A stretch of 64,000 nucleotides of DNA from Cladochytrium replicatum (GCA_025526935.1 JAHLKD010000040.1:248001-312000), one strand, 5' to 3'. Positions 23,133 to 35,011 are shown, counted from the stretch's first letter. Made by a program: numbers and translations. The notes: generated by a model not told the origin, from the sequence alone.

Positions 23133-26100
23133 ATGAACCCGTCTCTGTCCGTCGTGAAATTCAAGAGACCAAAGCAGGACGATGAACGAATGGTATTGGC
23201 ACCGATCATAGCTGAGCAGAAAGTGGAAAGAAGATCAAGACCGGAGAATGCTTTCATAGCTGAGCAGAAAGCGGAAAGACGATCAAGACTGGAGAATGCT
23301 TTGCCACATCATCGGACTGACACTGGTGAATTCACTAAACCACCGCTGAGCATAATGCTTCAACAAAAGTATCGCAGTCCGGGAGAAAGTCGATGGAATT
23401 CAAGCAGATCAAAGCCCTTGGAGACTGCACTCGCACCGTCACGCATGCAGCGAGGAATTGACCGAATGAAACTCGATCTTGTTCAGAACACGGTGTTACC
23501 AGTTCCTGAGGAAACAAGAGCGGTCATTCCATTGACCAAAGAAATATCCACTTCCTCGCAACGTATTGTTGAAGAAGTTCAGCACAGGAGGAAAGGGACT
23601 CGGGAACTTGCCCCTCTGCCCCATCATCACCACTCCAAAGAAATCGAAAGAGCCGTTCGATTCAAAACCCCACATGTGATCCCTGTGAAAGCTCTTCCTG
23701 GAATATCCACCAATGTCCAAGTGCGGGTCAACGAAAACACAGTGGAGAAGCCAGCGAATATCTCCGATTTGATAAGTAGATTAAGAGATCTATACATCGA
23801 GTCCATTTTGGGGGACGAAGAGCACGTTTTCATAAAATGTGGAGCGTCAGGGGAAGTCTTTAGGATTGATGGAAGCTTGGCTCGGGTGTCGGGTACCCTG
23901 TGGCACATCCACGAACGATCCGGTGACTATTCTTTTTGTTCGAGGTTAACTTCACTCATTTTGTGCTTGTCTCAGGATCGTTTATGGAAGGGAACACAAA
24001 ACTTATCAGTTTCCCTTCCATAACACCAGATGCGATGCGACATGTAATAGCCTTTCTTTACTTTATGCGACTGTATGAGACTGGTCCCAGAGAAGATAAC
24101 CCTGGGAGCTCATTTCAAGAGTTCTACCCCTACATTGATGTCCCCTCGGTACTGGAGGTTTTGTCGGCAGCAGTTTATCTGGACCTCATAGATTTAGCGC
24201 ACCTTTGTGCTGATGTTGCAGCTGACAATAGCTACGGTAGGAAAACCAGTTCTCTGAAGAACTGTACCACGTTGCCTTTTTGCTGATCTTGTCTTGCCAT
24301 TGATTAGCTAGGCCTCGAAGACTTTGGAGATCTGCCGACGACTGCAATTCGAGCCATAATGAAAAGAATGAACATCATGGATCTATGCCTCACCGAGCAC
24401 GATGTGCTACCAAAGACCCTTGCACGACCTGGACCACGGGACAGTGATGTGCTTCATTATTCACAAGTGACACGGATGATCTGGCAGCAGCATTATTTCG
24501 AGCTTCTTGGAACCTTCTCGGATGCTGCTGAGTGCGTACCATGCATGCGAACAGCGCTGGTGCAATTCTACACGCAGGCAAAAATCGATTCAACTTCGAG
24601 CGATCAGAATCCTATCGATCCTCGACTGGTTCGTTTCTTGGATCTGGAACAGGCACATTTGAAAAAATTGGAGTTTGAATGGGGAACAAATGTAGAGCCG
24701 TCGAAGAGAGCAACTTTCAGAACATTACCAACGTTTCAGCATTTGGAGGAAGTTGTACTGTACGTCAAATTAGGATCAACTTTGCAAACTATTCGAAAAA
24801 GCGGAGAATTCGCAAATGCTTTGATTGAAGTTGCAAACAGAATGCCAAGAATATTATTCAACATCAACATTCACGTTGGATTGCTGGATGATCATGATGA
24901 CCAAATATATTCTCGGGATGATTGTCCAATTGACGACCATGTGCTCCAAGTTTTATCTGAGGGTTTAGCCAGTATTCCTCCGGAATCAGACACAAATGGA
25001 AAGCAAAAACGGGAGAGCTTTCAACTTGATAGCTCTGAGTTTAAAAGCATTAGACTCAGAGCGATTGATGAAACTAATGGTCCAATTGTACAAGCTAGAG
25101 TGCGGCCGATGAATATCAGCTTCACGCTAAAGTTTCATTCACGTATTTCTGGCTCATACCTTGCAGAATGTCGTCAGGTACTTCAACAGTGCGGTGTCCA
25201 GTCGGGATTAGGCATCGACTTGCGGGATGCCAGTTTCCAAATGAACGATGGACTGTGGACAAAATGCATCAATATTTTCGAGGTTTTGACATCGCTCAAC
25301 CTATCTGGATGTATGCTAGGAGGCAAATGCATTCAAGATCTTTGCTCTGCAATCCTCAAGTCCGCAAAACTTGTGGGGTGCGCGATTAGGGAGCTCAAGC
25401 TTTCGGAAAATATTGCTGAAGGCGATTCAAACTGCTTGGACGCAAGTAAGACGCTTGTTGATTTGCTATCGTGCAATACAGTCCCCCGAGGTACACTCGA
25501 GCTTCTTGATATCAGTTGCAACTACTTCTCCGCACACGGCTTGGATTCCATCATCACCACATTCGCAGCACCTTCATCTTTTGTTTCGCGACTGAGGATA
25601 CTTGACCTCTCTGATACAAACATTGATCCGTCCATGGGAAACCTTGGGAGGGTATTGGGGTTGGGTCACCTGAGTTCTCTCGAGTCCCTAAAGTTGAGTA
25701 ATAACCGACTCTGGCCACGCGCTCTTTCTATTTTTGTCAATGAATGGAGGGCGCATCTGGATACAAGACAAACAAGCGCAGCCCGCAAATTCCGGCTGAA
25801 GGAGTTAGAACTCGGGCAAAACTTATTCGACGAGACCATAATCTGCGATTCGCCAGGAACGTTGAGGGGGAATCGAAGTGGAAGTTCAACTCGACACGGC
25901 TGTTTAGCGTTAGTACTTACGAGCAATATGATGGACAGGCTCGCCCGACTCGATCTCTCTGGCGGTGAGCACGGACCCTATCTTGGCGACAACGGCTGTA
26001 TGCAGCTACTCCGGATTCTCTTTCACAGTTCACCCAATCCGAACGCATCACGAGAAAAACAGAGATCCAGGCTCAAGTATCTCAACCTTTCGTGCCAGCA

Positions 26101-26422
26101 AGTTGGAGACAAAACGTGCGAATATCTGGGACGACTGTTTATGGTCAAAACTCAGACATTTTGGATCGACCATCTGGTGCTGAGGGCAAACCGTGCGACT
26201 GATGATGGGGTTGAATGCATGATGCGAGGTGCTGCAACTGTCGCTGGAACGGATGCAGCTCTGCTGTTCCGGAAATACTGCCCTGGCGGCGATTGCGACG
26301 GTCCTGTAAGGGGGATGTTGTTCGACCTGTCGAACAATCTGCTCTCGGATGATGGAATTGACCGTTGTCGGTCGTTCTCGATAAACAACACTAATGGCCA
26401 CATTATCTTGGTTCGTCGATGA
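23133..26422 (+). CDS. Elongin-C-like BTB domain joined to leucine-rich repeats
   Basis: Three exons. The first about 220 residues are basic and disordered, with a near-perfect repeat (IAEQKxERRSRxENA twice). A SKP1/Elongin-C type BTB fold follows: EEHVFIKCGASGEVFRIDGSL, then after an intron (GTGACTA..CTCAG) GSFMEGNTKLISFPSITPDAMRHVI and DVPSVLEVLSAAVYLDLIDLA. The rest is a ribonuclease-inhibitor-like LRR solenoid (ELKLSENIAEG, LELLDISCNYFS, LRILDLSDTNI, LESLKLSNNRLW, LKYLNLSCQQVG). Elongin C normally bridges cullins to separate receptor proteins; here the adaptor fold and an LRR surface are in one chain, so a cullin-type ligase receptor role can be inferred but not shown. The start is uncertain, because a later ATG (about 23190) is also possible. 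Confidence 0.8.
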
Positions 26423-26653
26423 GAGTGGAATTTTATGAGCTCGGAATATTTTGTTCAAATAGATTATTTGATATTCGACAATGGTTGGATCATGTAACAA
26501 GTCCACAAAACAATGGCGACCAACACATTAGAGTACACTTTATCATTGTTCTGTTGAAATAAGGGCGTGAGGGAAAATATTCAAGGAAAAGAAGCTCGCA
26601 ACACAAATGAAGAGCCAGTATACAAAAATATGATGGACCTTAAACACGTTTTA

Positions 26654-28898
26654 TCATCGGTCAGGTTGGTTCTGGCCTCCCCCGACAATCGATTCGTACG
26701 GCGGTGGTTTCATCACTGTCGAACGAGCTGCCCTGATCTCCTCCTCGCTAAGATCAGGTGGTGCATTCATGCACACAGGTAGTGAGCCCGAAACGGAGTG
26801 TCGATTCAGTTGCTCGACTATTGGGAACGTTCGATGCGAGTTGAAGGAAAGAGAACGCACGCTTGCGGTAGTGTGCGTAAAGATAGGGACGCCCATCTGC
26901 AATGGCTCCTTCGCACTTCGCTGGAATAATCTTCCAAGCGAGGTTCGAGATGCATCGAGGGAAGAAGTATCCAGCACTGAGACAGTGTCTCGTGGCGTAA
27001 GTGCGCCCGGTTCGGAAATCGACGCAGATGTCCGACTCTCGATATCTACTGCACCGCTTCGACACAGAGACGGGTACGATGGAGGCTCGTTGCTCGAGCC
27101 GCTAGACTCCCCGGTCTCAACTTGAGGTTCAGGGTCGTTCGGATCAAGTTCTGTGGCGTAATCCATCGTGAGCAAAGACACTGTGTCTGCAACCTGTGAC
27201 GCCGTCCGTTCCCACCAAACGTGATCGATGATCTGCTTCCTCAGCGCACAGTGTTTGGACTTTGCCACTTCCAAATGGTGCTCTTCGTAATGTAGTCGTT
27301 CCTCCGCTTCGGCTATCCGTGGAGGGATCTGGGAAGCGAGAGTCTCCATGTCGGTCTTGAGAGCAAGGAACTGCTCTGTTGACTTCCGCAGGTGCTGGAT
27401 AAATGAATAGTATTCTAGAATGAGAAAGTGAAAAAGTGAGATTTGGACCAAAGAAAGGCAAAGTCGGTATGCTTACCAGTCTTTGAAGGTGTGTGCGAAG
27501 GGGACAATGTGAAGCCAGCTTCGGAAGCCAACTGGACTTGTCCGAATTCCTCCAGAAGTGGTCGGAACGCGGATACGACTGTAATTACGTCCGTCAATAT
27601 GCTGATGATTTTTTGAGACGCTGGTTGGATTCTATTGTAGGTTTGAAGCGCTTGAAAATATGAGACATCGCACAACGATTTTGCTTCACGAACGAGCGTT
27701 ATGCAGTTCCCGATCTCTGCTGAAGCTTTCGAAACAGATTCAGAGACATGTTTGTATTTCCTGATAACTTCCGAAATCTTCAAGTCTAAGTTTAATCAAC
27801 CTTGGTTGCACATGAAAAACTGAATAACCTTACCCGTTCACAGAATGCCTGGCAAGACTTGACTTCATCCTCCAAGTCGTCTTCATGAGTGTATTTCATA
27901 GACGGGCCATCGAAGACCTGAGCTAGTAACTCGTCCAGCTCCAGCCTTGTCCACTGGAATTCATCACGCTCAAGTCTGAGCACTTCGAGCTGTGGAATCG
28001 GTTGAAACATACATTGCTGAGCGTGGCTAATGTGTATTAATTTTACCTGCTCAGTCTCCTCCTGAAGAAGCATCGAAAGTTCTTCGATTTTCGACTGTAA
28101 CTCAGCTAATCTTTTTAAAGACTCCTCATAGCTTCGTTTCGGCTTTTGTACACGACGCGTTTCCATGGGTGGTTGTCGACCAGGCAGTTGTATCATTGTG
28201 ACGAACTTCTTCATACCGCTCCCCTTATCCGATTTCTCACTTTTGATGGACCCTGTCACTGACTGTGGGCTTTCACTGTTATTATTGGCATGAACGTGAC
28301 CTGAGTGTTTCTTCATATAGCCCTTTTCACGTTGAACACATACATCTCCGCTTCGACGAACTTTGCTTCTCGCTTCGCTTTGCCGATTTCCTGAGTCAAT
28401 TCCCGCAGGAGCACTTCATGCTCTATAATTGCGTGGTTGATCATATCGAGAGCCCTGACCGTTGTGTTGAGGCTCTAATGCATTAAATTGAGAATGGGGT
28501 TACTAATGCAACGACCCCGCAAGCCTACGTCATACTGCTCCAACGCCTTCTCAATCATAGCGTCCGTGTCTGACGTCAAGGTCTGTTGAATTGGTAATGT
28601 AATCCAACGCTGAAATTTGAAATTCTCACCGACAACAGGTACGATCTCTTCGGGCGGCGCATCGCTTGGGTCGAAAGGATGAATGCACTTGCGCGCAGTG
28701 AAATCCTGGTCCAGCATTTCGTGATGGCGTGGGCAAGCAGTTGCTATGGAGGGAGAGGTGTCCGGATTTCGGAGCTCAAAGTCAAAACGGGTGGAAGCGC
28801 GTATCCGAGATTGCCTTCTGCCTAACCCCAACAGAATCAGATTGATGGACAGAAAATTCTTAGACAAGTTTCACACCATCAGTCCGAGCACGTGACAT
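26654..28898 (-). CDS. Coiled-coil protein with WWER block and C-terminal PPPY motif
   Basis: Unrecognised protein of about 600 residues in some seven exons. The N-terminus (MSRARTDG, joined by an intron with consensus GTGTGA donor) leads to a segment with PRHHEMLDQDFTARKCIHPF and several coiled coils (REAKFVEAEMYVFNVKR, SYEESLKRLAELQSKIEELS, DVITVVSAFRPLLEEFGQV). A last helix contains HCALRKQIIDHVWWERTAS. The C-terminal tail is Ser-rich and ends with PPPYESIVGG (PPPY at 26696-26707), a potential ligand for WW domains. The WWER block and the tail match the gene at the left edge of the window, so the two are paralogues. It converges on the BTB-LRR gene (231 bases between stops). Exons upstream of 28316 are less certain. 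Confidence 0.65.
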
Positions 28899-29074
28899 GG
28901 CCAGAAACTGCCATGCTTTTCTTTTTTGAAATGCACTCATGATTAGAAGCAGTTCTTTAGGAAAAGGATAAGATGTGTTGATCGTATGCGAAGCGAATGA
29001 AATCATAAAGTAGTACAAAAAATTATCCTCCAGTGGCTGTGTTCTCTACTCAAACCCGACACCTCCCGACTAAT

Positions 29075-29548
29075 ATGGTAACTGCCAAACCATCAGCGAC
29101 CCCAAGATTCTAACCGATCGCTATTGCTTTCATTAGCGCCCTACACACATTGCTCGCTCTGGAAACGAGCACCTCTGGTGGGGTTCCCCACAGGTTCACC
29201 AGCAGGGTTTCTACGAATACGGCGTCAGCCCGTTCCACATTAAGTCATTCAAAGGCTGGATGAACCCCGGTCTTGGAAAGTGGGCAAAGACGATGGGGAA
29301 GCACGCCATGTTCATTGTACCGCCCATGCTTTTCTACCTGGGTCTTCAGGACTGGGCTATCAAGAAGGTACGAGTGTGGAAAACAGATCGCACTATAATT
29401 ATAATGTCTCACTGTGTGTTATTTCTCCGTGTAGTACGAGTACTACAACCGCAAGGTAAAAGAGAGTCAGAGTTCTTGAGTTGATGGTATCAATTTTTCT
29501 GTGTTTTAGGAATACCTTAACTCCGTCGGCGGTTCGTCTGGGCACTGA
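29075..29548 (+). CDS. QCR8: Cytochrome bc1 complex subunit 8 (Qcr8)
   Basis: Small subunit of respiratory complex III in the mitochondrial inner membrane (ubiquinone-binding protein family). Exon 1 appears to be only the ATG (29075-29077); a 59-base intron (GTAACTG..CATTAG) precedes RPTHIARSGNEHLWWGSP. The main exon continues GWMNPGLGKWAKTMGKH and the single membrane helix (AMFIVPPMLFYLGLQDWAIKK), then two short exons YEYYNRK and EYLNSVGGSSGH. The YEYYNRKEYLNSVGG ending is diagnostic. The one-codon first exon fits because the frame upstream of RPTHIA is closed by a TAG overlapping the acceptor, and related fungal Qcr8 proteins also begin near here. Confidence 0.9.
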
Positions 29549-29789
29549 TCTGTTACCTTTGATTTGCAATAAACGTACAAAAGAACCTCAGCTCTTTATC
29601 TACAGATGTCCTGCTGCTGCTGTGATGGACGGGTTTCACTTTTTCAGTGGCTTAGTGTTCATTCTAAATTTGTTACCATTTAGCACGTGCTTCTCTTCAA
29701 ATTGAACACCTAAAGCCATCTCGCCATTAGAAGAACTTGCCTTAGTCCTTTCCTGACAAATCTGGTCGTACTTTTCTCTACATATCACG

Positions 29790-31532
29790 ATGGCTTTCCT
29801 GTTCAAACAGAGACCACGATCCCCTCAAGAGCTGGTCCGTGGTGTTCGCGATGCCATCTACAAACTCGACACAAACGACCGCAGAAAGGTATTTCCACAA
29901 CCACGTCCCATTATTGCACCCGAACTGATTTTCCCAAATTTTGCATTGTCTCTTTCTCTTTGGGTGTGAAATATTCTCAAAGGCGAATGAGGAGATATCA
30001 AAGAACCTGATCGCAATGAAAACAATTCTCTACGGCGACGGAGGTTAGACTTCATGGTCAATTGCAACTCGCTGTTTGAATCAACGTTTGACTCCGTGTG
30101 TTTGATCCCGCGTTGCTGGTTTTCCCGGCATGCTTTGTCCACAGAAAACGACCCAGTTCCAGAACTAGTCGCACAACTGTCTCAGGAGGTTTACAACAGC
30201 GATCTCCTCCCATCACTTGTCAAAAACATTGCTAAATTCGACTTTGAGGTGGGCATGCCAATTTCTTAAAATTTTTGGGAAGCTCACAGAAATTTGATGG
30301 GCGGACAGGCAAAGAAGGACGTTGCTCAGATTTTCAACAATTTGCTGCGGAGGCAGATTGGGACTCGATTTCCTACCGCAGAGCACATCGGAGCCCGTGA
30401 GGAGGTTCTGGTAATGCTGATCAATGGGTAAGAATGGCTTTCAATAAGTTTCATGTTCAATATCGGGAAGAGTGACAATCAAATGACAAACGAGTGGAGA
30501 TGAGATTTGAATCTGCGTTAACACCAATGGGCAAAGGAATCACTGGCAGTCCCTCAGGAGGATTGAGATATTTACACAATTTGCGGTGAACGATTGATCT
30601 GCTGCCCGTACTTACAACAAAAATACTTTGGTCAGATACGAAAATCAGGACATTGCGCTCAACTGCGGCATCATCTTACGGGAATGCATTCGGCACGAGT
30701 CGCTTGCGAAGACGATTCTTTGGTCGGAGCATTTCTGGAGATTTTTCCACTACGTAGAGCTGTCGACATTCGATGTCGCTTCTGACGCCTTTGCAACATT
30801 CAAGGTAATGTCCGAATTAGAATAAGCAATACAGCTTGATTCGTAGATACTGAAATTTCACGTCAGGACCTGCTGACAAAACACAAGGCGCAAGTTGCAG
30901 AGTTTCTTGAGCGGAGATATGACGAGGTTCATTCGGTGAAGCGCTATCATTAGCCGCGTTTGACAAATCAGTTTTCCAGTTTTTCGAAAAGTTTACTGCG
31001 CTCTTGAACTCTGAAAACTACGTCACAAAACGGCAGTCATTAAAGGTGGCACATAGAAAATGACCTATGCTCAACCATGCTTATCTCCGTTCTTATGTAG
31101 CTTCTAGGCGAGCTGTTACTAGACCGCACAAATTTCAACATCATGACGCGATACATTGCCAATGCCGAGAACCTGAAGCTTATGATGAATCTCTTGCGGG
31201 ACAAGAGCCGAAATATCCAGTTTGAGGCATTCCATGTCTTCAAGGTTTGCTTTTTTTCTATTTTGCAATTCCGAGTGCAATCATCCTGAATTCTCTCTCT
31301 TGCCCTGTAGGTGTTCGTAGCAAATCCAAATAAGGCCAAACCAATATCTGATATTCTGTACAAGAACAAGGACAAGTTGATCACTTACTTGAGTGGATTC
31401 CATAACGATCGCGCAGGTATGAAATGCTTTTTAGCGCGTATTTGCTCTGCTGTATTTGACGGCGGTCGGCTAGATGACGAGCAATTCAATGACGAGAAGA
31501 CTTTCCTCATCAAGCAAATTCAAGATATGTGA
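29790..31532 (+). CDS. HYM1: Mo25/Cab39 scaffold protein (Hym1)
   Basis: Armadillo-like scaffold that binds and activates STE20/GCK kinases; in fungi Hym1 acts in the RAM/MOR morphogenesis network with the NDR kinase. About nine exons: [156 protein letters not shown] and FLIKQIQDM at the end. The blocks track animal Mo25 closely along the full length, so the protein looks intact. Confidence 0.95.
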
Positions 31533-31764
31533 AGTGTAGACTTGTGTGAGACGTGAATCCGTGTTTTGTGTTTGGGACGATGACAATGTGAGGATTACTG
31601 ATGATCTATGTGAAGTAATGTGGGTTGAATATGGGACAAACCGATGTTGATGATGATGATGGTGCTAATGAATATCGAAGAACCGCCAGCTCCAAGATTT
31701 CCTTAGAAAATAACTTTTGCTTAGAATTTGCTTGACGTGTCCAAACACAGCTTCAGATATTCAA

Positions 31765-32828
31765 ATGCCCAAGAACGTGCTGCCGGAAGACTCTACCGTG
31801 GCGGATCTTAGTGATTCTAATGTCCTGGTTGTAGGAGGGGCTTCTGGTATCGGATGTGAGTTTCCTCAAGCCCGTACCAGTTGAGAAACTGTACTGACCA
31901 CTGTCGATAGCTGCCACAGCAGTTGCACTGGCAAGCCGCGGTGCCAGTGTTACCATCATTGGCGCATCAGGCTAGCTCCTCTTCCCGCTGCGTAATCCTC
32001 AATTTCTAAATACTCCGTACTTAGAAACCCGTTGCAGCGCCGTCATAGACCAAATGCGCTCAGTCTCCCCTCTCAACACCGAAGCCTCCTTTGCATTCCA
32101 CGTCATCGACTTCCACCACGCCGACGCAATCCTCCTCACAACATACCTCACCAACTTTGCCAACGCCCACCCGCGTCTTGACATGCTCGTGCTGTCCCCC
32201 TTCACCGACGACTCGGACGACCCCTCCCGTCGCAAGGCGTCGCTCGACATCGTCGGCGCGTCGTACACGCTCGTGAGCACGCTCGCGCCGCTTTTGAACT
32301 CGACGGCGACGCATGCGGGGCGACGGTCGAGGGTGCTTGTTGTGGGCGACCCGAGCGCGGAGAACGAGGAGACTCGGGCGGTGTGTGACGGGTTGAACTG
32401 GGTGACCCTGGAGCTTGCGGCGGAGTGCAGGGATGTAGTGTTTGTGCATGTGCACCCTGGTCAGGTGAGAGGTGCGATTTCGAAGGCACCGTTCGTGATG
32501 AGGGTCATCGGAAACTTGCTTGGAGGTATGAATGTGAATTATTGGTATCCACAAATCGGGTTTGACGTGGTTTTGTTGCTCCTTTGCAGGATCTGTGGAG
32601 GAAGTGGCAAAACGAATGGTGTTCTACCTGAAAACCTTTGCGTCCGAGGACAGCGAAGGGTCGTCTAGAAACGTTTATCTTATCGATGACAAGGGCAACG
32701 ACGTGTCCTGGAGTTCTCCGCCAAGCGATTCCCCTGAAGCGATCGAACTCGATGCCGTTATTCGAAAGTGGGCGGTCCTGCCAAGTGCTGCATCCCCTAC
32801 CCCTTCCGCTGCAGGGTCCTTCCGGTGA
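31765..32828 (+). CDS. Short-chain dehydrogenase/reductase-like protein lacking the Tyr-Lys pair
   Basis: A Rossmann-fold SDR: after MPKNVLPEDSTVADL comes the cofactor-binding VLVVGGASGIGSATAVALASRG. Four exons; the second intron (31971-32024) starts GCTAGC and ends TTAG, so it is best read as a GC-AG intron, which restores IIGASETRCSAVIDQM exactly. The next exon has FAFHVIDFHHADA and RLDMLVLSPF (the usual NNAG region is replaced). In place of the catalytic Ser..Tyr-x-x-x-Lys there is LVVGDPSAENEETRAVCDGL with no YxxxK, so classical SDR catalysis is doubtful. The C-terminus (SVEEVAKRMVFYLKTF and NVYLIDDKGNDVSW) resembles fungal SDR-like proteins of unknown substrate. Confidence 0.75.
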
Positions 32829-33016
32829 ACAGAAAGTGATTCTATTTCTTTTTTGACCGTAATCTGTCAGGCCAATTGCTGTTCGTGGGGTTTGTTGCGG
32901 TATTGCGGTTATGTCCTGCGTGGTTCTCGTAGTTTTTACACCATACTTCTAAGTCCCTTTTGTTCCTTGAAACGTCGTCGTTCTTGTATGTAGTGATTGC
33001 TAAGTTTGTGCCAATC

Positions 33017-33660
33017 TTAAATGAGTATTCTAGAATGCCAGCAAAAAAAAATCTCTGAACACTCTGTATTTCCAGCAACGGCGGCGGATGTCACTCGGAA
33101 AACACTATTATTGGAAGACAGCATTAAAGAAACCCAAATTCTGAAAGTGACACCACATACCCGGTCTCCTGCGATGAAGCCTGCACCAACCGCGTAAAGC
33201 ATATTGCTCGATGGCCAGCAGGGGAAACTTCATCCAGATGAGACCAGCGATCCAACCGAAGAACATCGCAAATAGGAGGGAAGAGTCGTTGGTGATAGAC
33301 GCTGCAACAACAGGCGGTGAGATCCGTGAGTGAAAACGAGAAAAGAAACTCGACTTACCAATGCCGACTGCGTTGAGGTTGACAACATACGGGAGGTGCT
33401 TGGGGATCTAGACGTTCTTGATCACGACCAAGATGACCGTGAAGGTCGCGGCACCGAAAGCGATGTACGAGGATGACGTTGGAACCGCGGCATTTTTTCG
33501 TAAGGGCAAGTGTGATGGCGTACCAAACTTGGACGGCAGTTAGAGCAAACCTTTCTCGGTTCACACTTCAGCTCGATGTTGGTGATGCAGGGGTATGCAG
33601 TCGAGATCGGCGCCAATAGAAGTCGTGCCCTCTTGAATACAGGAGCGAAGTACCTATAAT
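33017..33660 (-). pseudogene. Relic of an OPT-family oligopeptide/metal-siderophore transporter
   Basis: On the minus strand, pieces in different frames line up with the C-terminal part of OPT/YSL-like transporters: YIAFGAATFTVILVVIKNV, then (after an in-frame stop) LPYVVNLNAVGIG, SLLFAMFFGWIAGLIWMKFP, and AVGAGFIAGDRVCGV. The order of hydrophobic segments and the AxGAGFIAGxxxxGV end fit, but stops and frame changes separate them and no intact N-terminal half is visible. It could be a living gene with many introns and some misread bases; I consider a degraded copy more likely. Confidence 0.5.
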
Positions 33661-34241
33661 GTTTGGTGAGCCAAAATACAGAGAAAGGACATCATGATAC
33701 TTTACGCAAGGGCCATAATGATGATATAAATATGCCATTTATGTACCAGCACCAACTGAAAAAACACGAGATGACTTGAAATGAGTGGAGATACGTTCAA
33801 CGGAATCGTAAAGTGGGTTCGGATAGAGGGGAAACCTATACAGGGATTTTCAATTGGAACATTCGGTGGGAGCAACCACTGCAGTACTTATTGACATGCC
33901 AAACCGATCGACTAAAGAATCCCATCTGGCTGTGTTTCGGCGGTTGAAACCATCTTGTGTATAGTCGCCCTCGAGACATATCCTCGGCTATCGCTTCTTT
34001 GATCTTGAAGGTAATGCTACGCATTTGAAGTTGCTATTCCTCTTCAGCTATCGACGTCGGCTGGACATGACAGGACAGCTCGACATTGTCCCACAGTGAT
34101 TCATCCCAGCTAATTTGCCAGCACGGGCCTGTTTGGAAGGATATCGTTGGACATTTCATCTATGGAAACACCATACAAGCTAATACAAGCTACAGTTGAA
34201 AAAATTTATAAGATTTTAGCACTCCTAATACAAGCTGAGAC

Positions 34242-34811
34242 TCACCCACCGACTCTCAAACCACTCTCCTTCCACCACGCAACCACGTCTAATAGACCCT
34301 TCCCTTTCGCTTCCTCCACTACATTCTCCGCATACTTCATCGGGAATCCCGTCCGCTTCCACCATTCCAACACGTCCACATGCCCGAACCGACTAGCAGC
34401 AGTGACTGCAAATCCACTGTACTTTATCTCCAACCCGCTCATCCTCCACCACTCCAGAATGTCCAGACGACCCTGCGCACTCGCGTTGTCGATCGCGTAG
34501 TTGCTGTACTCGAGTTCCAACCCGCTCGAAATCCACCAGTCCAGGACAGCGATGTGGCCAAACCGGCTTGCGCGATCCATTGCGCGGCGGGTGTAGAATT
34601 TCTCGAGCGGGGAGGATAGGTGCAGATCGAGGGCGGGGACGAAGTTGCGTTCGCTGGCGGTATCGAGGGAGATGACGTGGTGAATGAGAAGGGATTGAAC
34701 GTGACGGCGGTGGAATTGGGTGGCGGCTTTGAAGGCCAGGACCGGATCACCGGAGTATTCGCCCAGCAGGATCAGGATCTTGTCGACGAGTTCGAAGGGG
34801 ATGACGGGCAT
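34242..34811 (-). CDS. Ankyrin-like repeat protein with an F-box-like N-terminus
   Basis: About 190 residues in one exon. The N-terminus (MPVIPFELVDKILILLGEYS) resembles an F-box-like helix pair. It is followed by at least four 33-34 residue repeats of the type ASRFGHxxVLDWWxxSGLELEYSxxAIDxAS (for example SAQGRLDILEWWRMSGLEIK). Ankyrin-like repeats with the double Trp and SGLE are common in large families of chytrid-type fungi, from general knowledge of those genomes. An upstream frame opening at 34883 adds residues without ATG support; the ATG at 34811 fits the F-box-like start. Likely a protein-binding adaptor, but no partner can be named. Confidence 0.75.
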   Translation of the reverse strand: MPVIPFELVDKILILLGEYSGDPVLAFKAATQFHRRHVQSLLIHHVISLDTASERNFVPALDLHLSSPLEKFYTRRAMDRASRFGHIAVLDWWISSGLELEYSNYAIDNASAQGRLDILEWWRMSGLEIKYSGFAVTAASRFGHVDVLEWWKRTGFPMKYAENVVEEAKGKGLLDVVAWWKESGLRVGG

Positions 34812-35011
34812 TTTCACAAGGATGAAGTTTGGCTTTGGAACGCAGACACCGGAAGGAGGAAAATTAGTGCATAGAACAACCAATGGAATGGAACAATGGT
34901 GGGTAAGGGCGATCTGCAGAGCCGAGCAGTTGTGTACCGTCGTCTACATGCTCTCACTATATTGCTACTCTACAAATTATAAAAACTGAAACTTCAATAC
35001 CACAATATTAT

